Shown here: piece after piece, positions 1-6,168 of the stretch
Layout: each line of letters begins with the position of its first letter
Position numbering within the stretch: position 1 is the stretch's first letter
Assembly: GCA_027489105.1 (NCBI GenBank)
Contig: JAIYAJ010000085.1
Span: 1-7,354 of the forward strand
DNA length: 7,354 nt
Direction: 5' to 3'
Origin: Zymomonas sp.
GTDB taxonomy: Bacteria; Pseudomonadota; Alphaproteobacteria; Sphingomonadales; Sphingomonadaceae
Made by a program: the position numbers and the translations under genes
Notes under the pieces: generated by a model
Databases searched by the model: none
The model's input: only the letters and a program-made list of their open reading frames with translations
Told to the model about the DNA's origin: nothing

Positions 1-1
1 G

Positions 2-1453
2 CTCGTCGCCAACGGGCCGCTGCTCGAGCTGCCGGCGGGGCCGCTGAACGCCAGGTTCAAGGGCGGCGACAGCGCGCTCGGGCTCGACAGCCGGTCGACG
101 CGCTCGGGCATCCTCAGTGCGGCGGACCTGTCGCGCACCGACGTCAACGGCCGCGTCAGCCTCGATCTGCCCCTGACCAGCCGGCGCAACGACGTCCTTC
201 CGGCGATCGGCGATCTGTCGATCAACGTCAACGCGGCGGTAGATCGCTATTCCGACTTCGGCGCGCTCGGCGCCTATGGCTATGGCACGACGTGGAAGCC
301 GCGCGACGGAATCAGCCTGATCTTCTCGATGACGCATGATCGCAATGCGCCGACGGTGCAGCAGCTGGGCAATCCGCAGGTCCTGACGCCTGACGTGCGG
401 ACCTATGATTATCTGCGCGGCGTGACGGTCGACATCGCGCAGCTGGGCGGGGGCAATCCCGATCTGCTCGCCGATCGCCGCCGCGTGATGAAGCTCGGCC
501 TCACGCTCAAGCCGTTCAAGGAGGACGTCACCCTCTCCGCCGACTATGTCCACAGCCGGATCCGCAATGCGATCGCCGGCTTCCCCGAGCCGACCCCGGC
601 CATCGCCGCCGCCTTTGCCGAACGCTTCGTCCGTGACGAGGATGGCGATCTGATCCGGATCGACGCGCGCGCGGTCAATTTCGACCGGCAGGAGCAGAGC
701 CAGCTGCGCTGGGGCTTGACCTTCACCAAGCGGTTGAAGACCGCCCAGTCGGTGATCGACGCGATGCGATCGGGCGCGATGGCGCGGCGTTTCGCCGAAC
801 GGCGGGCGGCGGCTGCGCAACGCGGCGAAGGCGAAGGCAACCGGCCGCGTGAGGGCGGCGATGCGCCCGGCGCCCCGCGCCCCGACGGGCAGCAGCAGGC
901 GGGCGGTCCGCAGGCAACGGGCGCACCCGGCGGAGGCCCCGGCTTCCGCGGCCCCGGCGGCGGGCAAGGCGGGCGGCTGCAATTCTCGGTCTTCCATACC
1001 TGGCACTTCAAGGACGAAATCCTCATCCGCCGGGGCCTGCCGCTGCTCGACCTGCTCGACGGCGACGCGATCGGCGCCACCGGCGGCACGCCGCGGCACG
1101 AGCTGGAGGCGCAGTTCACCTATTCCAATAATGGCCTGGGCCTGCGGCTGACGGGCAATTGGCAGCAGGGCACGACGGTGAACGCGGCGGCCGGATCGGC
1201 TTCGGGCGATCTCCGTTTCGCTGCGCTCGCCAAGGTCAATGCGCGGCTGTTCGTCAATCTGGCGCAGATACCGGCGCTCGCCAATGCCGACTGGGCGCAG
1301 GGCGCGCGCATCTCGCTGCGCGTCGACAATCTGTTCGACACGCTGCCCCGCGTGCGCGACGCGACGGGGGCCACGCCCTCCCGCTATCAGGGCAGCTTCC
1401 TCGATCCCGTCGGCCGCGCGATCCGTATCGAATTCCGCAAGGCTTTCTTCTGA
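2..1453 (+). CDS. TonB-dependent outer-membrane receptor, C-terminal part (5' end outside window)
   Basis: The frame is open from base 2 to the TGA at 1451-1453, giving 483 residues with no start needed inside the window; an internal ATG at 329 is not the real start. The protein is an alternating series of amphipathic beta-strands and polar loops, with barrel motifs such as ISLRVDNLFDT near the end, and it closes with FRKAFF, the terminal phenylalanine expected of a BAM-assembled outer-membrane barrel. By family, such receptors import siderophores, glycans or other organic ligands using TonB energy; the plug domain is not in the window. An unusual Gly/Pro/Arg/Gln-rich, low-complexity stretch (nt about 820-980) sits between two predicted strands. 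The next gene is convergent, 19 bp away, so the two are not co-transcribed. Ligand unknown; a role with the neighbouring oxygenase and hydrolase is only inference. Confidence 0.88.
   Translation, partial: LVANGPLLELPAGPLNARFKGGDSALGLDSRSTRSGILSAADLSRTDVNGRVSLDLPLTSRRNDVLPAIGDLSINVNAAVDRYSDFGALGAYGYGTTWKPRDGISLIFSMTHDRNAPTVQQLGNPQVLTPDVRTYDYLRGVTVDIAQLGGGNPDLLADRRRVMKLGLTLKPFKEDVTLSADYVHSRIRNAIAGFPEPTPAIAAAFAERFVRDEDGDLIRIDARAVNFDRQEQSQLRWGLTFTKRLKTAQSVIDAMRSGAMARRFAERRAAAAQRGEGEGNRPREGGDAPGAPRPDGQQQAGGPQATGAPGGGPGFRGPGGGQGGRLQFSVFHTWHFKDEILIRRGLPLLDLLDGDAIGATGGTPRHELEAQFTYSNNGLGLRLTGNWQQGTTVNAAAGSASGDLRFAALAKVNARLFVNLAQIPALANADWAQGARISLRVDNLFDTLPRVRDATGATPSRYQGSFLDPVGRAIRIEFRKAFF
820..980 (+). 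other. Gly/Pro-rich low-complexity insert in the receptor barrel
   Basis: Within the receptor frame this segment is dominated by Gly, Pro, Ala, Arg and Gln, with repeated short motifs such as GGPGF and GPGGGQGG. It follows an Arg/Ala-rich helix-like stretch and lies between the strand-like segments QLRWGLTFTKRL and LQFSVFHTWHF. It is probably an extended flexible loop between barrel strands. Which side of the membrane it lies on cannot be decided from the fragment. Confidence 0.6.
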
Positions 1454-1472
1454 GGCCTTGTCGGATGTCTCG

Positions 1473-3176
1473 TCAGGCCCGGATCAGCCGTCCGGGCCGG
1501 GCGCCGGTGGGCTCGCCGTCGCGGCTGACCACCTCGCCATGGACGATGGTCGCGCGGTAGCCGTCGGCGCGCTGGATCAGCCGCCGCCCGCCGCCGGGAA
1601 GATCGTAGCGCAGCTCGGGCTCGCGCAGCGACAGCGCGTCCAGGTCGATCAGGTTGATGTCGGCGCGCAGGCCCGGCTTCAGCAGCCCGCGATCCGCGAA
1701 GCCGGCGATCGAGGCCGCGGCCGAGGTCATTCGCCGCACGATATCGGCCAGCGGCTTGCGCCCCTGCGGCCGGTCGCGCACCCAATGGGTGAGCGCGAAG
1801 GTCGAATAGCTGGCGTCGCAGATCGTGCCGACATGCGCGCCGCCATCGCCCAGGCCCAGCACCACGTCGGGATGATCGAGCATCGCGCCGACCGCGTCGA
1901 GCTTCCCGTCGGCGAAATTGGCCATGGCGAGGTAGAGCTTCCCGCCGCTCTCTCCCTCGGTCATCAGGTCATAGGCGAGCGCCTCTGGGCTGATTCCCCG
2001 GCTCGCCGCCATGCCGGCGATGCTGCGCTCGGGTGTCTGCTCATAATCGGGCCGTTCGCCGAGGACGAACATCGTCTCGAACTGGCGCACCATCCGGCCC
2101 AGCACCAGCGCGGGATCGGGATCGACCGGTTCGGCCAGTATCGCGGCCCGGACCGCCGGGTCGCGCAAGCGCGCCAGCCGCTCGCCCAGCGGCAGCGCGG
2201 CCAGCTGCCGATAGGTGGCGGTGGTGTAGAAGGGGTTGAGGGTCAGCTCGAAGCCCAGCAGCATGCCGATCGCGCGCGGCATCAGCTGCGCCTTGACCAC
2301 GACGCCTCCGGCATTGGCCGCGCTCAGCTGCTCGAGCAGGCCGGGCCAGGCATAGGGCCCGCTGTTGCTGCAGCCCATCGAGAAGGTCAGCGGACGCTGC
2401 GCCTCGCGCGCGATGTCGGCGAGGGCGGCGATCGACCGGTCGGGCAGATGCACATCCTCGACGATCTGGAACACGCCCTTGCCCTTGGCGCGCAGTACCC
2501 GCGCCAGCGCCAGCATCTCCGCGTCCGCCGCGCCATAGGTCGGGATCGCCCGCCCGTCGCTCGACCGGTGGAAGAAGGTGCGCGACGTCGCGATGCCGAG
2601 CGCTCCCGCGTCGAGCGCCTCGCCCAGCAGGCGCGCCATCTCCGCCAGATCCTCGGCCGTCGCCGCCTCACGCGCGGCGCCGCGCTCGCCCATCACATGC
2701 ACGCGCAGTGCGGCATGCGGAACATAGGCGGCGACGTCCATGTCGTAGCGCCGCGCCGCGATCACATCGAGATAGTCGGTGAAGCTGGTCCAGGTCCATG
2801 GAAGCCCCTCGGCCAGCACCGGATAGGGAATGTCCTCGACCCCCTCCATCAGGCGGATCAGCAGCTCGCGCCGCTCGGGCAGGCAGGGCGCGAAGCCGAC
2901 CCCGCAATTGCCGATCACCGCCGTTGTGATGCCATGATAGCAGGACGGGGTCAGCCGCTCCTCCCAGGTCACCTGCCCGTCATAATGGGTGTGGAGATCG
3001 ACGAAGCCGGGCGTGACGATCAGGCCCGCTGCATCGATGTCCTGCGTGGCAGGGGGTAGCGCGTCACCGATCGCCGCGATCAGGCCGTCCCGGATGCCGA
3101 TATCGCTGCGGAAAGGCTCGGCCCCGCTGCCGTCGACGATCAGGCCGCCGCGGATCGTCAGGTCGAAATCGCTCAT
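1473..3176 (-). CDS. Amidohydrolase family 3, D-aminoacylase-like
   Basis: 567 residues starting [11 protein letters not shown]; the frame is open further upstream, but this ATG overlaps the stop of the preceding gene (ATGA) and matches the family's usual N-terminus. The order is a small beta-sandwich part, then a metal-dependent TIM barrel, then the beta-sandwich again. Visible site residues are the HxH of VDLHTHYDG (H62, H64), the GNCG cysteine (C91), and GDGGAH (D444, H448). These are hallmarks of N-acyl-D-amino-acid deacylases and relatives, cytoplasmic zinc enzymes that cleave amide bonds. In the best-known D-aminoacylase two further barrel histidines bind metal; at the matching place here I read GVFQIVED and PLTFSMG without an obvious His, so activity or substrate may differ. 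It is the second gene of a pair with the TauD-like dioxygenase, probably translationally coupled. Family call is firm, substrate is not. Confidence 0.9.
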   Translation of the reverse strand: MSDFDLTIRGGLIVDGSGAEPFRSDIGIRDGLIAAIGDALPPATQDIDAAGLIVTPGFVDLHTHYDGQVTWEERLTPSCYHGITTAVIGNCGVGFAPCLPERRELLIRLMEGVEDIPYPVLAEGLPWTWTSFTDYLDVIAARRYDMDVAAYVPHAALRVHVMGERGAAREAATAEDLAEMARLLGEALDAGALGIATSRTFFHRSSDGRAIPTYGAADAEMLALARVLRAKGKGVFQIVEDVHLPDRSIAALADIAREAQRPLTFSMGCSNSGPYAWPGLLEQLSAANAGGVVVKAQLMPRAIGMLLGFELTLNPFYTTATYRQLAALPLGERLARLRDPAVRAAILAEPVDPDPALVLGRMVRQFETMFVLGERPDYEQTPERSIAGMAASRGISPEALAYDLMTEGESGGKLYLAMANFADGKLDAVGAMLDHPDVVLGLGDGGAHVGTICDASYSTFALTHWVRDRPQGRKPLADIVRRMTSAAASIAGFADRGLLKPGLRADINLIDLDALSLREPELRYDLPGGGRRLIQRADGYRATIVHGEVVSRDGEPTGARPGRLIRA

Positions 3177-4075
3177 GCCGCGTCCTCCGTGTCGAGCAGC
3201 CTTCCGGTTGCTTCTGTGCCCTTGATCGTGGTGCGGTGGACGATCCGGATCTGGTCGACCGGATGGCCGAGCGCGGCGTGGAGCATGGAGCGATTGTCCC
3301 ACAGCACCATGTCGCCGTCCTGCCAGTCGTGGATATAATGAAAGTCCGGCTTGACCATATGGTCGATCAGCCGCTGGATCAGCGCATCGCTGCGTGGGCG
3401 GTCCATCCCCAATATGCGGTCGATGTTGAGCGTGCTGAGCGAGAGCAGCCGGCGGCCGGTTTCGGGATGCGTCCAGGCCAGCGGCACGGCGACCGGCGGG
3501 AAATGCGGATAGCTGTCGTTGCGCGGGCTGATCCGGCGGCCGCCGGGCCGGTTGAAGCGCATCTCCTCCAGCCCCGCGCGGAACAGATAGACCGCCTCCA
3601 GCCCCTCGATCTCGGCCTTGGTCGCCTCGTCCAGCGCGTCATAGGCAGCGGCGAGGTCGAGCCAGCCGGTCTGCCCGCCATCGCGCGTCCGCTGCACCAT
3701 ACGCAGCACCGCGCCGGCATTGGGCGTGGTGACGAAGGCGCCGTCGCTGTGCCACGGAATCCGCCCGTGGATCGCAATCCCGTCATGGTCATAGACCGGG
3801 CCGGACGGCCCGTCCTTGTTGGTCAGCAGGATCAGGTCCGGATTGTCCGGATCCCGGAATTTCGGGATGACATGCGGCTCGAGCGTGCCGGCGCAGCGAC
3901 TGAGCCGCAACTGCGCCTCGGGCGACGTCCCCGGCCCGCGCACCAGCAGCATGCCATGGTCGAGCCACGCCTGCCGCACCGCTGCCGCCGTGGCAGCGGG
4001 CACGTCGCGATCGAGGTCCAGCCCGACAAGCTCCCGCCCGATCGGTCCGCCCAGCGGCCGAAGCTCGAAACCCAT
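3173..4075 (-). CDS. TauD/TfdA-family Fe(II)/2-oxoglutarate-dependent dioxygenase
   Basis: 300 residues from the ATG at 4075 (MGFELRPLGGPIG), close to the roughly 280-300 typical of TauD. The frame extends to an ATG at 4135, but the start at 4075 fits the family N-terminus and has AGGAGAGG 9 bp upstream; an ATG at 4084 is too close to that site. The iron triad is visible: H109 and D111 in PWHSDGAF and H266 in MLHAALGH, with R281 in HRTTIKG as the likely 2-oxoglutarate-binding arginine. Such enzymes hydroxylate a substrate next to a heteroatom, which often breaks a C-S, C-O or C-N bond (taurine, 2,4-D, alkyl sulfates), with release of CO2 and succinate. It overlaps the amidohydrolase start by ATGA. 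The two may act on one compound, oxidative step then hydrolysis, or the reverse. Substrate cannot be inferred. Confidence 0.92.
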   Translation of the reverse strand: MGFELRPLGGPIGRELVGLDLDRDVPAATAAAVRQAWLDHGMLLVRGPGTSPEAQLRLSRCAGTLEPHVIPKFRDPDNPDLILLTNKDGPSGPVYDHDGIAIHGRIPWHSDGAFVTTPNAGAVLRMVQRTRDGGQTGWLDLAAAYDALDEATKAEIEGLEAVYLFRAGLEEMRFNRPGGRRISPRNDSYPHFPPVAVPLAWTHPETGRRLLSLSTLNIDRILGMDRPRSDALIQRLIDHMVKPDFHYIHDWQDGDMVLWDNRSMLHAALGHPVDQIRIVHRTTIKGTEATGRLLDTEDAA

Positions 4076-4162
4076 GCTGCGCATCCTCTCCTCGGCAGTC
4101 GCGAGGATGATAGGCGCAGCGGTGGGGAAGCGCATGGTTCAAATGGATTAGGGGGGGCGTTC
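4076..4162 (-). promoter_or_regulatory. Leader region upstream of the dioxygenase gene
   Basis: An 87-bp gap between the membrane-protein stop and the dioxygenase ATG. Reading leftwards it holds a possible -10 (TATCAT, + strand 4107-4112) without a convincing -35, and the ribosome site AGGAGAGG at about 4085-4092. A run of seven G on the + strand (4151-4157) marks its right side. Read-through from the small upstream genes is also possible because they lie on the same strand. Confidence 0.3.
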
Positions 4163-4381
4163 CTAGTTGCGAACGATTTCCTCCACGACGCCCAATAGCG
4201 CCAGCAGCATGGCGGTGCCGGATGCGGTTGCGATCCACGCCAGTACGTACCCCTTGAAGCTACCGGGGAAGGGGCGGTGCCAATATGCGAAGCCGAAAAC
4301 CGGTAACCAGACGCAGAGCGTGGGAATCAGGAAAATGAGAAATACGACGCATGCTCCGAGCACCGAATCCCATATAGTCAT
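4163..4381 (-). CDS. Small two-helix membrane protein, unknown function
   Basis: A 72-residue protein. Two hydrophobic segments, about residues 8-33 and 45-66, are separated by a short basic/aromatic loop (YWHRPFPGSFKG), which predicts an inner-membrane hairpin. It has no signal-peptide cleavage pattern and no catalytic motif that I recognise. Its ATG lies 2 bp after the antitoxin stop, so it is probably the third gene of the PIN-antitoxin operon. The ribosome site is weak (GAGGA about 12 bp upstream), so expression may depend on coupling. Codon use is visibly less GC-rich than in the dioxygenase downstream, in keeping with the accessory block. It could be a passenger, an immunity-like or membrane-effector protein, or of no relation to its neighbours. 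That it is a gene is likely from the clean hydrophobic pattern and tight spacing. Confidence 0.62.
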   Translation of the reverse strand: MTIWDSVLGACVVFLIFLIPTLCVWLPVFGFAYWHRPFPGSFKGYVLAWIATASGTAMLLALLGVVEEIVRN

Positions 4382-4383
4382 GG

Positions 4384-4629
4384 CTATATCTGATCCTCAA
4401 CGGGCGGCGCTTCCCGCTTCGCCTTGTCGAGAAACGGCAACATGTCCGTCGGACTTGCCGAGCCGGCGCGCCGTTTGAGAAAGTCGGAGGCCGTTTCCAC
4501 TACGCCGATCTTCTGCGCAATAGCGACCGCGATCCACTGGTTCAGCGAGACGCCGTCCTCCTTGGCGAGCCGGGCGGCGGCTTCCTTAACTGATGCCGGG
4601 AGCTTGAGGGGATAGGATGCCTTCGTCAT
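4384..4629 (-). CDS. Ribbon-helix-helix (Arc/HicB-like) antitoxin
   Basis: 81 residues. The N-terminal half fits a ribbon-helix-helix DNA-binding fold: a strand at about residues 5-11 (SYPLKLP), helix 1 at 12-24 (ASVKEAAARLAKE) and helix 2 at 28-41 (SLNQWIAVAIAQKIG). This is the pattern of small proteins annotated as HicB-family antitoxins. The polar C-terminal tail (about 50-81) would wrap and neutralise the toxin. The start has AAGGAG 8 bp upstream and overlaps the PIN-toxin stop by ATGA, so the pair is translationally coupled. The order is unusual, since antitoxin genes normally come first. As a dimeric DNA binder it is the likely autorepressor of the operon, using the inverted repeats before the PIN gene (inference). 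Confidence 0.83.
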   Translation of the reverse strand: MTKASYPLKLPASVKEAAARLAKEDGVSLNQWIAVAIAQKIGVVETASDFLKRRAGSASPTDMLPFLDKAKREAPPVEDQI

Positions 4630-5051
4630 GACCTTAACTCCTTCAACATTTCTCCCGGCCGCAGGACTCGCAATCCGAACCTTGCCGCGCCCTCGGCAAA
4701 GTCGCGCACATTATGCGTGACCAACGCATCGGCTCTGCCATTGACCGCCGTCTCCAGGACCATTTCATCATTCGGGTCTGACAACTGCGGCCGCCACTGA
4801 AAACTCACCTCCACCGCTTCGCACGCGCTCGCCAGAGCGGTCAGAAAAAGGTCAATATCACGCAATCCCAGGCCGTGCGCCAGACGCTGCTCAGGGCGCT
4901 TCAGCACCGCCTCATATTCGAGAAACAGCGCAGGCGTTACCAGCGGCGTCAGCCGCCCGAGTGCGGCTTCGCGCAGAACTGCATTGCTGCCGCCAGTCGC
5001 GCTCCTAAGCGCAGTCACGATGACGTCGGTGTCGAGAACGACTCTTAGCAT
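4626..5051 (-). CDS. PIN-domain toxin of a type II toxin-antitoxin pair (probable ribonuclease)
   Basis: 141 residues from the ATG at 5051 (MLRVVLDTDVIVTAL); the frame can start further upstream at a TTG (5087), but PIN proteins begin right at the first strand carrying the first acidic residue. The acidic metal-site residues fit: D7 in VVLDTDV, E45/E47 in FLEYEAVL, D92/D95 in DPNDEMVLE, and the closing LVTHNVRDF with D117. This matches the group annotated as putative toxin component, PIN family (COG1569-like), and the typical length. PIN toxins cleave RNA in a magnesium-dependent way and are held inactive by their antitoxin. No good ribosome site lies close to 5051 (AGGAAG is 16 bp away), so the start could be weakly translated or leaderless. 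It is the first gene of the set with the antitoxin and small membrane protein. Confidence 0.85.
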   Translation of the reverse strand: MLRVVLDTDVIVTALRSATGGSNAVLREAALGRLTPLVTPALFLEYEAVLKRPEQRLAHGLGLRDIDLFLTALASACEAVEVSFQWRPQLSDPNDEMVLETAVNGRADALVTHNVRDFAEGAARFGLRVLRPGEMLKELRS

Positions 5052-5100
5052 ATCATATGAGATATCACTTCCTATGCGGTATCTCAATGAGGGGTCATTG
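5052..5100 (-). promoter_or_regulatory. Probable promoter/operator of the PIN toxin operon
   Basis: Directly upstream of the PIN gene are three symmetric elements: the 8-bp palindrome TCATATGA (5053-5060), an imperfect inverted repeat GAGATATC (5059-5066) with GGTATCTC (5078-5085), 7 of 8 positions matching, and a perfect inverted repeat CAATGA-GGGG-TCATTG (5085-5100). The AT-rich stretch could also hold a promoter (TTGAGA as -35 with TATCTC 17 bp on, a poor -10). Ribbon-helix-helix antitoxins bind short repeated palindromes over their own promoter, so autoregulation is a fair inference. Confidence 0.5.
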
Positions 5101-5151
5101 GTGGCCCTTTCGCTTCGCCGGCCTTCTGCTCGCCATCTGTATTAAAACGCG

Positions 5152-5280
5152 GGCAGTCCGCTCTACCTGCTGCTGGCCTACACCAAGGCGCAGGCGACGG
5201 ACCTGAGCGCGGAGGAGAAGAAGGCGGTGGCCGCCTTCGCGGCGACGATCAAGGCCCCAAGAGACACTGGGGTGGATTGA
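5152..5280 (+). pseudogene. RelE/HigB-like toxin, 3' remnant
   Basis: One frame reads PLYLLLAYTKAQATDLS followed by an AEEKKAVAAF-type helix, then TGA at 5278-5280. This is the C-terminal part of RelE/HigB-type toxins (a final beta-strand, then a Lys/Glu-rich helix). Upstream in frame there is a TAA at 5143-5145 and no start, and I cannot find the N-terminal two-thirds of the toxin nearby in any frame, so the gene is 5'-truncated. The intact antitoxin gene follows 17 bp later, in the toxin-then-antitoxin order of higBA-type loci. The break lies between about 5100 and 5152, where the sequence changes to the PIN-operon side. It is not expected to be functional. Confidence 0.72.
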
Positions 5281-5297
5281 GGGTAAGGAGCATGGCG

Positions 5298-5588
5298 ATG
5301 TCGGACTTTGGCAAGGACCTGATTGCGGCGATGGAAGAGGCCGCCGCGCACGCTCAGGGCAAGGGCAAGGTGGCGCGCGTCCACACCATCGAGGTTCCCG
5401 ACGTGCGCGCGATCCGCGAAGAGCTGGGCCTGTCGCAGCAGGCTTTCGCCAGCGCCTACCGGATCCCGCTCGCTACCCTCAAGGGCTGGGAACAGGGGCG
5501 CCGTCAGCCCGATGCTACCGCCAGCGCCTACCTCTCGGTCATCGCGCAACTGCCGGGAGAAGCCCGTGAGGCCCTGCGTGTGGCCTGA
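5298..5588 (+). CDS. Cro/CI-type helix-turn-helix antitoxin (HigA/NadS-like), orphan
   Basis: 96 residues from the ATG at 5298 (MSDFGKDLIAAMEEA), which has GGAG 7 bp upstream; an ATG at 5292 lies only 1 bp after that site, so it is less likely. The N-terminal helix is followed by VHTIEVPDVRAIREELGLS and a helix-turn-helix (about residues 43-72: LSQQAFASAYRIPLATLKGW, then EQGRRQPD), typical of antitoxins paired with RelE/HigB toxins. These proteins bind the toxin and repress their own operon. Here the toxin gene is only a stub, so the protein would act alone, as a stray repressor or as an antidote to related toxins elsewhere. It looks intact, with no frameshift and normal length. Its own promoter is unclear because the original one was upstream of the lost toxin start. 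Confidence 0.88.
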   Translation: MSDFGKDLIAAMEEAAAHAQGKGKVARVHTIEVPDVRAIREELGLSQQAFASAYRIPLATLKGWEQGRRQPDATASAYLSVIAQLPGEAREALRVA

Positions 5589-5601
5589 TCCTTCCGGATC
5601 A
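5586..5601. terminator. Hairpin at the antitoxin stop codon
   Basis: TGATCC-TTCC-GGATCA is a perfect 6-bp inverted repeat with a 4-base loop; its first bases are the antitoxin's TGA stop. There is no T-tract after it, so it is a weak candidate terminator or RNA-stability hairpin. The remaining gap to 5708 shows an 8-bp direct repeat TCGACGTC (5609-5616 and 5655-5662) and nothing coding that I recognise. Confidence 0.35.
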
Positions 5602-5708
5602 TGCGGCTTCGACGTCGGCTGCGGTATCGAGAAGGGCGAGCAGGATTTACGGTGTCGACGTCATTCGGCGTAATTCCGTGACTCAGGACGGCGCCGCCTA
5701 CTTCCCCC

Positions 5709-6149
5709 TCACGCCCTGATCTTGTCGAGCGACCCCGCCGGCGGAAGCAGAAGGTCCAGCGTGTAGCGCTCCGCCTTCCATCCATCGGCGGTTCGGCGGA
5801 AATCGAAATAGTAGCGGCCCAGCACGTTGAGCGAACTGCCGTCCTTGCCCAGGCCCTTGGCGTCGACATAGGCGCGCATCGAGGCGCGGTCGGCGGTGTA
5901 GGCTGTAACGGCGAAGTTCGACAGATAATGGCCGTGGTGCGACATCGAGGCGAAGACGCTTTCGAACAGCGCACGGATGCCGGCATGGCCGTGATGCTCG
6001 GTCAGGCCGATGCGGGTCAGGTCGAACACGGCGTCCTCGGTGAATATCGCGCAGATGCCGTCGACGTCGTGCATGGAGTCGACCGCATGGGCATAGGCGA
6101 TCATCTGGTCCTGCATCGCCAGGCGGTCTTCTATCGGGCAGTTGGGCAT
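5709..6149 (-). CDS. SnoaL-like / NTF2-fold protein (polyketide cyclase or dehydratase type)
   Basis: 146 residues, the usual size for a single cone-shaped alpha+beta-barrel domain. The start has AAGGAG 9 bp upstream. The N-terminal helix MQDQMIAYAHAVDSMHDVDGICAIF, described here by its key residues Y19 and D24, is followed by FTEDAVFDL, then a histidine-rich turn (H71, H72, H74 in MSHHGHYLSN), and strands with RYYFDFRRTADGWK before the end. This Tyr/Asp/His set resembles the SnoaL_4 group that includes scytalone dehydratase and bile-acid dehydratase-like proteins; other members are non-enzymatic subunits, and ring-hydroxylating dioxygenase beta subunits share the fold. It lies 19 bp after the VOC gene, on the same strand, so they form an operon. 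A dehydratase, isomerase or accessory role for the oxygenase product is inference. Confidence 0.82.
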   Translation of the reverse strand: MPNCPIEDRLAMQDQMIAYAHAVDSMHDVDGICAIFTEDAVFDLTRIGLTEHHGHAGIRALFESVFASMSHHGHYLSNFAVTAYTADRASMRAYVDAKGLGKDGSSLNVLGRYYFDFRRTADGWKAERYTLDLLLPPAGSLDKIRA

Positions 6150-6168
6150 GAGGGGCTGCTCCTTCGGG

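Noticed and set aside
1454..1472. Possible bidirectional terminator between the receptor and the amidohydrolase
   Set aside because: The 19-bp gap has no stem-loop or T-tract; GC-rich repeats nearby lie inside the coding region.
1239..3059. Long rightward open frame (606 codons) opposite the amidohydrolase
   Set aside because: Its protein is Arg/Ala/Gln/His-rich with no domain pattern, and it lies antisense to a well-supported enzyme; a GC-rich mirror frame.
4076..4135. Extended start of the dioxygenase at 4135
   Set aside because: The added 20 residues do not match TauD N-termini, while the ATG at 4075 has a strong, well-spaced ribosome site.
4151..4157. Seven-G run as a phase-variable switch
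   Set aside because: It is outside coding sequence and not in a clear promoter spacer; seven bases is short for slipped-strand switching, so it is kept only as an edge mark.
3236..4198. Rightward open frame (320 codons) opposite the dioxygenase
   Set aside because: Antisense to a gene with complete iron and 2-oxoglutarate motifs; low-quality composition and no family likeness.
5178..5549. Leftward open frame opposite the toxin stub and antitoxin
   Set aside because: It is antisense to the recognised helix-turn-helix antitoxin and spans the gap; no domain pattern.
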